From: Rhodospirillum sp. UBA1311
Lineage (GTDB): Bacteria > Pseudomonadota > Alphaproteobacteria > Rhodospirillales > Rhodospirillaceae
Reading direction: 5' to 3'
DNA: 7,283 nucleotides
Assembly: GCA_002307145.1 (NCBI GenBank)
Contig: DBTR01000095.1
Location: 1 to 7,283, forward strand
Shown here: in pieces, positions 1 through 4,838 of the stretch
How positions within the stretch are numbered: position 1 is the first letter of the stretch
How the letters are laid out: every line of letters starts with the position of its first letter
The notes under the pieces: model-generated
Database searches by the model: none
Told to the model about the DNA's origin: nothing
The model's input: the letters and a program-made list of their open reading frames with translations, nothing else
Program-made: the position numbers and the translations under genes

Positions 1-326
1 CCGGTCGGCGTCAGCTCGCCGGCCACCTTGAACATCGTCGGGATCATGAGCAGCAGGCCCTGCGACGCGGTGAACGACGTCGCGAGGGCCCCCTTCTGGA
101 CCGCCCCGTGCAAGGCGGCCGCGGCGCCGCCCTCCGACTGCATCTCGGTGACCTCGGGGATGTCGCCCCAGAGGTTCGGCTTTCGCTCGAACGACCATTG
201 ATCCGCAAGTTCGCCCATCGTCGAGGATGGGGTAATCGGATAAATCACCGCGATTTCGCTGGCGCGGTAAGCGACTGAGGCGCACGCCTCGTTGCCGTCG
301 ACGGCAATCCACTTTCCACTGGACAC
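1..326 (-). CDS. nifJ: Pyruvate:ferredoxin (flavodoxin) oxidoreductase, N-terminal fragment
   Basis: Catalyses CoA-dependent oxidative decarboxylation of pyruvate to acetyl-CoA and CO2, reducing ferredoxin or flavodoxin; cytosolic, thiamine-diphosphate and Fe-S dependent. Only the first 108 codons are here; the gene leaves the left edge. The fragment matches the start of domain I of single-chain NifJ/PFOR: DGNEA (residues 10-14), YPITPSSTMGE (29-39), EMQSEGGAAAA (61-71) and FTASQGLLLMIP (85-96). Thr32 and Glu65 line up with Thr31 (pyruvate contact) and Glu64 (thiamine contact) of the Desulfovibrio africanus enzyme, as I recall its numbering. I chose the GTG at 326 because AGGAG lies 8 bases upstream and the N-terminus then has the family's usual length; an in-frame GTG at 335 and ATG at 368 are possible but have poorer ribosome sites. 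It lies 123 bases downstream of ldh on the same strand with no terminator seen between, so co-transcription is plausible. Family assignment is firm; the rest of the protein cannot be seen. Confidence 0.95.
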   Translation of the reverse strand, partial: MSSGKWIAVDGNEACASVAYRASEIAVIYPITPSSTMGELADQWSFERKPNLWGDIPEVTEMQSEGGAAAALHGAVQKGALATSFTASQGLLLMIPTMFKVAGELTPT

Positions 327-395
327 GGATGGCACTCCTGTTCCGGCTTGGACCCTGGGGTCGTGCATGGTCTCACGCACGGTCCCGCACAACGT

Positions 396-427
396 TTCGG
401 GTAGGTTTCCCATTACCGATACCCGAA
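396..427. repeat. 8-bp inverted repeat in the ldh-nifJ gap
   Basis: TTCGGGTA at 396-403 is the exact reverse complement of TACCCGAA at 420-427, with a 16-base spacer. It lies just after the ldh stop and about 70 bases before the nifJ start. No T-run follows it on the minus strand, so it does not look like an intrinsic terminator. It could be an mRNA stem-loop (processing or stability) or a protein site; the sequence alone does not decide. Confidence 0.45.
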
Positions 428-449
428 CTACTCCAGCGGTGCTCCGGCG

Positions 450-1382
450 TCACAACGACAGGCCGGCGGCCGCTTCCTTCAAAATCTCGGCGCTGCGGCG
501 CAGGGCCGCACGTTCGCCCGGGTCGAGGACCGGCCTGAGCGTGGAAATCACGCCCGTCGCCCCAACCACGCGCGGCAACGAAAGGGTAACGTCGCGGATG
601 CCTTCGACGTCCGCGTTCATCGCGGAGACCGAGAGCAGTACCCGCTCGTCCGAACGGATTGCTTGCACTATGCGTGCCAGCCCGCCACCGATGCCGAACC
701 AGGTGGCACCCTTGCCGGCGATGATCGCATAGGCGGCGCGGCGCACCGCTTCGTCGATCGCGGCGCGGGCGGAGTCATCGAGCGGGCGGCCTTGCTGCCG
801 CGCCATTTCGGCGACTGAAAGGCTTCCGGCGGTCGCCCCGGACCACCACAGCATTTCGGAATCGCCGTGCTCGCCGAGGACGTAGGCGTGGACCGATGTC
901 GGCGAAACGCCGAGATGCTCGCCGAGCAGGGCGCGAAAGCGCTGGGTGTCGAGGATCGTGCCCGAGCCGAATACCCGGCCGGGGGGCAGGCCGGAGATCT
1001 TCGCGGCGATCTCGGTCATGATGTCGAGGGGATTGGAGGCGACCAGGAGGATCGCGTCGGGGCAGGCTTCGAGAACCGCCGGAATGATCTCGCCGAAGAC
1101 CTTGGCATTGCGGCCGAGGAGTTCGAGCCGGGGTTCCCCGGGGCGCTGGCCGACGCCGGCGGAGAGGATGACGACGCCCGCACCCTTGAGGTCGGCATAG
1201 CCGCCCGCGCTCACCCGCACCGGACGGGAAAGCGGCGTGGCGTGGAGGATGTCGTGCGCCTGCGCGATCGCAAGCGCCGCGTTGGCGTCCACCAACACGA
1301 TCTCGCTCGCGGCCCCGGTCAAGACCATGGCAAACGCAGCGGTCGCACCGACATTGCCGGCACCGACGATTCCGACCTTCAT
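450..1382 (-). CDS. ldh: L-lactate dehydrogenase (NAD+-dependent)
   Basis: Interconverts pyruvate and L-lactate with NADH/NAD+ in the cytosol. The 310-residue length is typical of bacterial LDH. Visible: the Rossmann glycine motif GAGNVGA (residues 7-13); Asp32 for NAD over NADP; the active-site loop 76-92 with Gln79, the position that is Gln in lactate and Arg in malate dehydrogenases, and Arg85; Asn117 in SNPLD; Asp145 and substrate-binding Arg148; and the catalytic His172 in GEHGDSE. Arg150 and His165 match Arg173 and His188 of the fructose-1,6-bisphosphate site in Bacillus stearothermophilus LDH, so allosteric activation is likely (inference). The ATG at 1382 has a GGGGGA ribosome site 4 bases upstream. 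It is the upstream gene of a probable ldh-nifJ unit, placing two competing pyruvate-consuming enzymes together. Malate dehydrogenase is the main alternative and is disfavoured by Gln79. Confidence 0.93.
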   Translation of the reverse strand: MKVGIVGAGNVGATAAFAMVLTGAASEIVLVDANAALAIAQAHDILHATPLSRPVRVSAGGYADLKGAGVVILSAGVGQRPGEPRLELLGRNAKVFGEIIPAVLEACPDAILLVASNPLDIMTEIAAKISGLPPGRVFGSGTILDTQRFRALLGEHLGVSPTSVHAYVLGEHGDSEMLWWSGATAGSLSVAEMARQQGRPLDDSARAAIDEAVRRAAYAIIAGKGATWFGIGGGLARIVQAIRSDERVLLSVSAMNADVEGIRDVTLSLPRVVGATGVISTLRPVLDPGERAALRRSAEILKEAAAGLSL

Positions 1383-1488
1383 CAGGTCCCCCGCTTGTAT
1401 AACCCCAGGTGCAGGAGGTTACTGCCGCGCGCCCTCGACGCAAAGGATTCTGTCGGGGTTCCACAAGTTGTTCTCAACGCATTGAAAG

Positions 1489-1501
1489 AAATTGTAAATT
1501 T
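1489..1501. promoter_or_regulatory. AT-rich dyad upstream of ldh
   Basis: AAATT (1489-1493), GTA, AATTT (1497-1501) form a short perfect dyad inside the most AT-rich patch of an otherwise GC-rich window. It lies about 107-119 bases upstream of the ldh start codon, upstream of the weak candidate ldh promoter. Position and composition suit a regulator or bending-protein site, but no known operator consensus is matched. Confidence 0.3.
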
Positions 1502-1515
1502 GCATGAATTGGATT

Positions 1516-1545
1516 GGTGATGAAAAGATGTATCGAGACATCACC
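1516..1545. repeat. 7-bp inverted repeat with nested alternative stem
   Basis: GGTGATG (1516-1522) pairs with CATCACC (1539-1545). A second stem, GATGT (1527-1531) with ACATC (1538-1542), uses part of the same right arm, so the two are mutually exclusive. No T-run follows on either strand, which argues against a terminator. It sits next to the AT-rich dyad between divergent genes; an operator or a structured untranslated element are both possible. Confidence 0.35.
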
Positions 1546-1560
1546 GGAAAACCCGAGCCG

Positions 1561-1615
1561 AAGCGCTTTGCGATTCGCCCGGACACGTGCATCGCATGCG
1601 AATTTCGCAGCGAAA
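1561..1615. repeat. Cluster of interlaced TTCGC/GCGAA palindromes
   Basis: Five palindromes lie within 55 bases: AAGCGCTT (1561-1568), GCGATTCGC (1570-1578), TCGCATGCGA (1592-1601), GCGAATTTCGC (1598-1608) and TTTCGCAGCGAAA (1603-1615). The last three overlap, so each TTCGC or GCGAA arm can pair with more than one partner. The cluster ends about 52 bases upstream of the predicted corA -35 box, a place suited to upstream regulator binding. GC-rich genomes produce TCGC/GCGA by chance, so the function is unknown. Confidence 0.4.
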
Positions 1616-1667
1616 CCGGGAGGCGACGGGCGCTAATGCCCTTGTTTGCCGCGAAGCCCGCCCCAGG

Positions 1668-1696
1668 TTGACAATACTACCCGGAAAGGCTACCAC
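1668..1696 (+). promoter_or_regulatory. Predicted sigma-70-type promoter of corA
   Basis: A perfect TTGACA -35 box (1668-1673) is followed after exactly 17 bases by TACCAC (1691-1696), which keeps T1, A2 and A5 of the TATAAT consensus. Housekeeping promoters of alphaproteobacteria often have a strong -35 and a loose -10. Transcription would start near 1703 and give a leader of about 170 bases before corA. Confidence 0.45.
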
Positions 1697-1702
1697 GACC
1701 CC

Positions 1703-1874
1703 GCCTGATTGCGGCTTCTTCGAGGCCGTCGGCTCCCGACTTCCAGGACTTGCGTGCATGTCGAACGAACCTCCCAGTTTTGCGCTGATTTCCGCCTTCG
1801 TCCCGAGGCGGGAGGCCTGAAGCGCCGGTAGAGGCGACGCGCCCCCGTCCGATGTTCCGCCAAGGGGACCCGCC
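1703..1874 (+). promoter_or_regulatory. Long corA leader with possible leader peptide and alternative stems
   Basis: If the promoter at 1668-1696 is used, this is the untranslated leader of corA. It contains a 20-codon frame at 1758-1820 starting MSNEPPSF, with AGGA 9 bases before its ATG. Its Pro-Pro codons (CCTCCC, 1770-1775) can pair with GGGAGG (1810-1815). The competing hairpin CCGCCT (1792-1797)/AGGCGG (1806-1811) shares bases 1810-1811 with that pairing. The loop of the second hairpin (GTCCC, 1800-1804) is complementary to GGGAC (1865-1869) in the corA ribosome site. Leader-peptide control of Mg2+ transporter genes is known in Salmonella; applying it here is inference. The pairings are short and could be chance in GC-rich DNA. 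Confidence 0.25.
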
Positions 1875-2840
1875 ATGCTCACATTGTTTCATTTCGACCA
1901 AGGAATTTTGCAGCAGACGCCGGTCGAAGGCGCGCTCGATGCCCTGCCGGAACAGACGGTCTGGATCGACATCGTCCGGCCGACCCAGGATGACGAGCAG
2001 GCGATGGCGCGCCTGCTCTCCGTCGAAATCCCGACCCACGAGGAAATGCAGGAAATCGAGGCGTCGAGCCGCCTTTACGAAGACGGCGGCGCGCTGGTGA
2101 TGACCATGCCGGTGTTGACCCGGGCGATGACCGACGAGCCCGAGGCCGCCGCCGTCACCTTCATCCTCGCGGGCAGCCGGTTGATCACGGTGCGCTATGT
2201 CGACCCGCTGCCGTTCTCGATGTTCGTGCGCCGCCTCGCGCGCCAGTCCGCGTTGGTTTCGACCGGCGAGGTGGCGATGGTCGGCCTGCTCGAACAGATC
2301 GCCGACCGCCTCGCCGACGTGCTCGAAAGCGCGACCGCCGACCTCGAAGCGATCTCGCGCGACATCTTCCGCAAGGACGAGGTCAAGGGCGGCAACGATT
2401 TGAAGGAAATGCTCCAGCGCGTCGGCCGCGCCGGCGACCTCGCGACCAAGGCCAAGGACAGCCTCCTCGGCCTCAACCGGATGATGCTGTTCCTCGGCTC
2501 TCAGTCGGGGATTCACAAGGCGGTGAAGCAGCGGATGAAGACCCTGATGCGCGACGCGAATTCGATCGCCGAGCACGCGACGTTTTTGTCCACCAAGGTG
2601 GCTTTCCTTCTCGATGCAACCCTGGGTATGATCAACATCGAGCAAAATAACGTCATCAAGGTTCTGACCGTCGCATCCATCGCATTTCTGCCGCCGACCC
2701 TGATCGGCAGCCTCTACGGCATGAACTTCGAAATCATGCCGGAACTGCACTGGCGATACGGCTATCTCATGGCGGTGGGGCTGATGTTCCTTTCGGCGGT
2801 CCTGCCGCTGGCCTACTTCCGCCGCAAGAAGTGGCTTTGA
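1875..2840 (+). CDS. corA: CorA-family magnesium (cobalt/nickel) transporter
   Basis: Pentameric inner-membrane channel for Mg2+ uptake that can also pass Co2+ or Ni2+. The 321-residue length is standard. A cytosolic N-terminal alpha/beta domain and long helices occupy roughly residues 1-255. TM1 is about 260-281 and ends in the signature Gly-Met-Asn (282-284), the selectivity motif at the pore mouth. The short external loop carries MPEL (288-291), and TM2 is about 295-313, followed by the basic C-terminal tail FRRKKWL. Starting at the ATG at 1875 gives an AAGGGGA ribosome site 6 bases upstream. It is transcribed divergently from ldh, and dctA/gltP follows after 63 bases on the same strand. 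No intrinsic terminator lies between them, so read-through is likely. The family assignment is secure; the preferred ion and the ZntB-type alternative cannot be settled from sequence, although MPEL favours CorA proper. Confidence 0.95.
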   Translation: MLTLFHFDQGILQQTPVEGALDALPEQTVWIDIVRPTQDDEQAMARLLSVEIPTHEEMQEIEASSRLYEDGGALVMTMPVLTRAMTDEPEAAAVTFILAGSRLITVRYVDPLPFSMFVRRLARQSALVSTGEVAMVGLLEQIADRLADVLESATADLEAISRDIFRKDEVKGGNDLKEMLQRVGRAGDLATKAKDSLLGLNRMMLFLGSQSGIHKAVKQRMKTLMRDANSIAEHATFLSTKVAFLLDATLGMINIEQNNVIKVLTVASIAFLPPTLIGSLYGMNFEIMPELHWRYGYLMAVGLMFLSAVLPLAYFRRKKWL

Positions 2841-2865
2841 CCTTTCATTCGACCAAAAAGATTCT
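2837..2865 (+). promoter_or_regulatory. Possible promoter for the downstream symporter
   Basis: TTGACC (2837-2842), overlapping the corA stop codon, lies 17 bases before GATTCT (2860-2865). The -35 matches five of six consensus positions and the -10 three. Transcription would begin near 2872, about 32 bases before the GTG start. A 5-bp hairpin (CCGGC 2866-2870 with GCCGG 2879-2883) directly follows but lacks a T-run. This is a weak prediction. Confidence 0.25.
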
Positions 2866-2903
2866 CCGGCCATAACGCGCCGGTTCGACTCGGAGGACTT
2901 CAC

Positions 2904-4181
2904 GTGTCTACAGACGTCTCGCATCGCAACCCCGGCCTGCTCGGCCGTTGGAACGCCATTCCGTTGTGGCAGAAAATCCTCGCCGGGCTGGTGCTCGGCC
3001 TGATCGTCGGCCTGGTCTTCGGCCCGGCCGCCGCCGCTCTCAAGCCGATCGGCTCCGCGTTCATAGCGGGTATCAAGATGCTGATCGTGCCGCTGGTGTT
3101 CGTCTCCCTGGTGTGCGGCGTCACCTCGATGCGCGACCCGGCGAAGATGGGCCGCGTCGGCGTCAAGACCATCGCGCTCTATCTCGTCACCACCGCCGTC
3201 GCGATTGCCATCGGCCTCGCCCTCGGCACGGTGCTGAACATGGGCGCGGGCGTCGGCATGGAATCCGCCAAGGCGGTCGCGCCGAAGGCGGCGCCGTCGA
3301 TCGCCGATATGCTGCTGGCGCTGATCCCGACCAACCCGATCGAGGCGATGAGCACCGGCAACGTTCTCCAGGTGATCGTTTTTGCGATCCTTCTCGGCCT
3401 CGCGATCAACATGTCGGGCAAGGCGGGCGAAACCGTGCGCAACGGCTTCGATTCGCTGGCCGAAGTGATCTACAAGCTCACCGCCATCGTGATCTGGTTC
3501 GCGCCGTTCGGCGTGTTCGCGCTGATGGCGTGGACCGCGGGCACCTACGGCCTCGACTTGCTGCTGCCGCTCGCGATGGTGATCGTCGCGGTGTATGTCG
3601 GCTGCATCCTGCACGCGTTCTTCATCTACGGCGGCGCGCTGTGGGCGGCGGGGCTCAATCCCTTCCTGTTCTTCAAGGGCATCGCCGAGGCCGCCGCAGT
3701 GGCGTTCACCACCACCTCGTCGTCGGGCACCCTGCCGGTGTCGATGACCTGCGCACGCAAGAATCTCGGCGTGTCGGACAGCGTCTCGGGCTTCGTCCTG
3801 CCGCTCGGCGCGACCGTCAACATGGACGGCACCGCGCTCTACCAGGGCGTCTGCGCGCTGTTCGTGGCGCAGGTGTTCGGCGTCCATCTTTCGGGCGGCG
3901 ACTACGTCACGATCATCCTGACCGCGACGCTCGCCTCGATCGGCACCGCCGGCGTGCCGGGCGCGGGCCTGATCATGCTTTCTCTGGTGCTGACCTCGGT
4001 CGGCCTGCCGCTCGAAGGCGTGGCGATCATCGCGGGTATCGACCGCATCCTCGACATGGCGCGCACCACATTGAACGTCGTCGGCGATTCGATGGTGGCG
4101 ACTCTGGTGGCGAAGTCGGAGGGCGAGTTGGACCTCGGGGTCTACAACAGCGGCCGCGACGTCGTCGGCGAAATCGGCTGA
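2904..4181 (+). CDS. Dicarboxylate/amino acid:cation symporter (GltP/DctA family), probably glutamate/aspartate
   Basis: Inner-membrane trimeric secondary transporter coupling Na+ or H+ to uptake of acidic amino acids or C4-dicarboxylates. The 425 residues show the family fold: eight membrane helices (TM1 about 23-40) and two re-entrant hairpins. The HP1 tip is Ser272-Ser273-Ser274-Gly; TM7 carries Asn-Met-Asp-Gly-Thr (306-310); HP2 carries GTAGVPGAG (347-355). TM8 holds Asp380, Asp384, Arg387, Thr388, Asn391 and Asp395, matching Asp390, Asp394, Arg397, Thr398, Asn401 and Asp405 of GltPh. Arg397 holds the side-chain carboxylate and Asp394 the amino group of aspartate, so retention of both favours glutamate/aspartate over succinate (inference); DctA proteins lack that Asp. 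The GTG start at 2904 has GGAGGA 6 bases upstream. It follows corA by 63 bases and is closed by a strong terminator. Family secure, substrate tentative, hence no gene symbol. Confidence 0.93.
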   Translation: MSTDVSHRNPGLLGRWNAIPLWQKILAGLVLGLIVGLVFGPAAAALKPIGSAFIAGIKMLIVPLVFVSLVCGVTSMRDPAKMGRVGVKTIALYLVTTAVAIAIGLALGTVLNMGAGVGMESAKAVAPKAAPSIADMLLALIPTNPIEAMSTGNVLQVIVFAILLGLAINMSGKAGETVRNGFDSLAEVIYKLTAIVIWFAPFGVFALMAWTAGTYGLDLLLPLAMVIVAVYVGCILHAFFIYGGALWAAGLNPFLFFKGIAEAAAVAFTTTSSSGTLPVSMTCARKNLGVSDSVSGFVLPLGATVNMDGTALYQGVCALFVAQVFGVHLSGGDYVTIILTATLASIGTAGVPGAGLIMLSLVLTSVGLPLEGVAIIAGIDRILDMARTTLNVVGDSMVATLVAKSEGELDLGVYNSGRDVVGEIG

Positions 4182-4199
4182 CGCGATTCTCCGGATCGG

Positions 4200-4225
4200 A
4201 AAGGGCGCCTTCGGGCGCCCTTTTT
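4200..4225 (+). terminator. Rho-independent terminator after the symporter gene
   Basis: GGGCGCC (4203-4209), a TTCG tetraloop (4210-4213) and GGCGCCC (4214-4220) form a perfect stem, extendable by three A-T pairs, then a run of five T (4221-4225). It begins 18 bases after the symporter stop and lies between convergent genes. On the minus strand the hairpin is followed by TTT only, so it may also end the HIT gene transcript, less efficiently. Confidence 0.9.
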
Positions 4226-4229
4226 CGTT

Positions 4230-4646
4230 TCAGGAGAGGGCGGCCAGAACCCGCAGGAAGGCGGCGCGGCGCTCGGCCTTCTCCGCATCGGTCATCGGCA
4301 CCGGCTTGCCGACGCCCCAGATCGGCGCGGCCCCGGCGAGGTCGCTCATCCAGCGCGCGATGACGTGGACGTGAAGCTGGGTGACGACGTTGCCAAGCTG
4401 GGCGATATTCATCTTCTCGGCGGCGTATTCCGCCTTCATCGCCGCGCCGACGCGGCAGATCACATCCATGAAATTCGCTTCCTTCGACTTCGGCAGGTCG
4501 AAGAGTTCGCTCGCGCCCGGGTGCTCGGGCACCAGGATCATCCAGGGGAAGCGCGCGTCGTTCATCATCCGCGCCTGGACGCCGCGGATCGTGGCGAGGT
4601 GTTCGCTGTCCGCCGCGAGGCGCGGATCGAGGACGAATTCGGTCAT
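4230..4646 (-). CDS. HIT-family nucleotide hydrolase/transferase
   Basis: Small cytosolic histidine-triad protein; relatives hydrolyse diadenosine polyphosphates or nucleoside phosphoramidates via a histidine nucleophile. The 138-residue protein carries the core motif Gln90-Leu-His92-Val-His94-Val-Ile-Ala-Arg. Gln replaces the first His of the classical triad, while the nucleophile position (His92) and third His (His94) remain. This QLHVHV form is common in a proteobacterial HIT subfamily with the same upstream FPWMILVP (33-40) and LGNVV (84-88) blocks, so the gene looks intact. I preferred the ATG at 4646 because GGAG lies 6 bases upstream and the protein then begins MTEFVLDPRL like its relatives; an ATG at 4658 would add four residues but has no ribosome site. 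It lies right behind the hairpin that ends the cyd operon on the same strand, leaving almost no room for a promoter between. Its biological substrate is unknown. Confidence 0.9.
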   Translation of the reverse strand: MTEFVLDPRLAADSEHLATIRGVQARMMNDARFPWMILVPEHPGASELFDLPKSKEANFMDVICRVGAAMKAEYAAEKMNIAQLGNVVTQLHVHVIARWMSDLAGAAPIWGVGKPVPMTDAEKAERRAAFLRVLAALS

Positions 4647-4661
4647 CTGGATCTCCATATG

Positions 4662-4688
4662 AAAACGGCCGGGGCGCCGCCCCGGCCG
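4662..4688 (-). terminator. Rho-independent terminator of the cyd operon
   Basis: A perfect 10-bp GC stem (4666-4675 with 4679-4688) with a 3-base loop is followed, reading the minus strand, by TTTT (complement of 4662-4665). Flanking AAAACGG/CCGTTTT blocks (4662-4668, 4695-4701) can pair in a larger alternative. It sits 24 bases after the cydX stop. The T-run is short, so termination may be partial, which matters for the HIT gene immediately beyond. Confidence 0.75.
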
Positions 4689-4711
4689 GCAAAACCGTTT
4701 TCAGCATAGCC

Positions 4712-4822
4712 TCAGTCGTCGGCGCGCGCGACCGGCGCGAGACGCGGCTCGATCCAAAGCGCGTTCAAAATGCCGAACGCACAAGCGAGGCCGAGGCCGA
4801 GAACCCAGGTGAAGTACCACAT
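4712..4822 (-). CDS. cydX: Cytochrome bd oxidase small subunit CydX
   Basis: One-helix inner-membrane subunit that binds CydA and stabilises the heme arrangement of cytochrome bd oxidase. The 36-codon frame begins MWYFTWVLGLGLACAFG; the MWYF.W.LG..LAC.FG pattern is the CydX/YbgT signature seen in Escherichia coli CydX, which has 37 residues. Residues 3-22 form the single hydrophobic helix; Glu25 follows it and the tail is polar and ends Ala-Asp-Asp. An almost ideal AAAGGAGG ribosome site precedes the ATG by 8 bases. It starts 16 bases after the cydB stop, giving the canonical cydA-cydB-cydX order, and it is followed by the operon's terminator. Its small size means automated callers easily miss it. 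Identification rests on motif, position and ribosome site together. Confidence 0.93.
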   Translation of the reverse strand: MWYFTWVLGLGLACAFGILNALWIEPRLAPVARADD

Positions 4823-4838
4823 AGCAAAAGCCTCCTTT

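Larger units (their letters stand above)
1383..1667. other. Divergent intergenic region upstream of ldh and corA
   Basis: This stretch has no supportable gene. It is locally AT-rich around 1481-1545 and palindrome-rich around 1561-1615. The promoter of ldh (minus strand) should be here. The best match I see is TTGAGA (complement of 1472-1477) with CAGAAT (complement of 1447-1452), but the 19-base spacer is long, so I do not call it as a separate feature. No clear FNR half-site pair (TTGAT-N4-ATCAA) is visible. Open frames crossing this stretch have no recognisable protein content. Confidence 0.5.

Noticed and set aside
1587..1820. A 77-codon plus-strand frame in the ldh-corA gap
   Set aside because: No recognisable protein and no ribosome site at its first ATG; it begins upstream of the predicted corA promoter. 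Only its last 20 codons, starting at 1758, have a ribosome site and are discussed as a leader peptide.
1541..1882. A 113-codon minus-strand frame overlapping the corA start
   Set aside because: It overlaps the corA start and promoter, and its product has no family resemblance.
2866..2883. Hairpin between corA and the symporter as a terminator
   Set aside because: Only a 5-bp stem with no T-run after it.
1677..3887. A 736-codon open frame on the minus strand across corA and most of the symporter gene
   Set aside because: It is antisense to two well-recognised genes and spans their intergenic gap. Its product is a low-complexity mix rich in Arg, His, Glu and Asp, as expected from the GC-rich codon bias of the opposite strand.
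2948..4363. A 471-codon plus-strand frame overlapping the symporter in another frame
   Set aside because: Arg/Gly/His-rich shadow of the symporter gene; it also runs through the terminator into the opposite-strand HIT gene.
4365..4382. HIT motif lacking its first His, suggesting a dead enzyme
   Set aside because: The QLHVHV form is typical of a common proteobacterial HIT subfamily, and the nucleophile His position is kept, so it is not evidence of decay.
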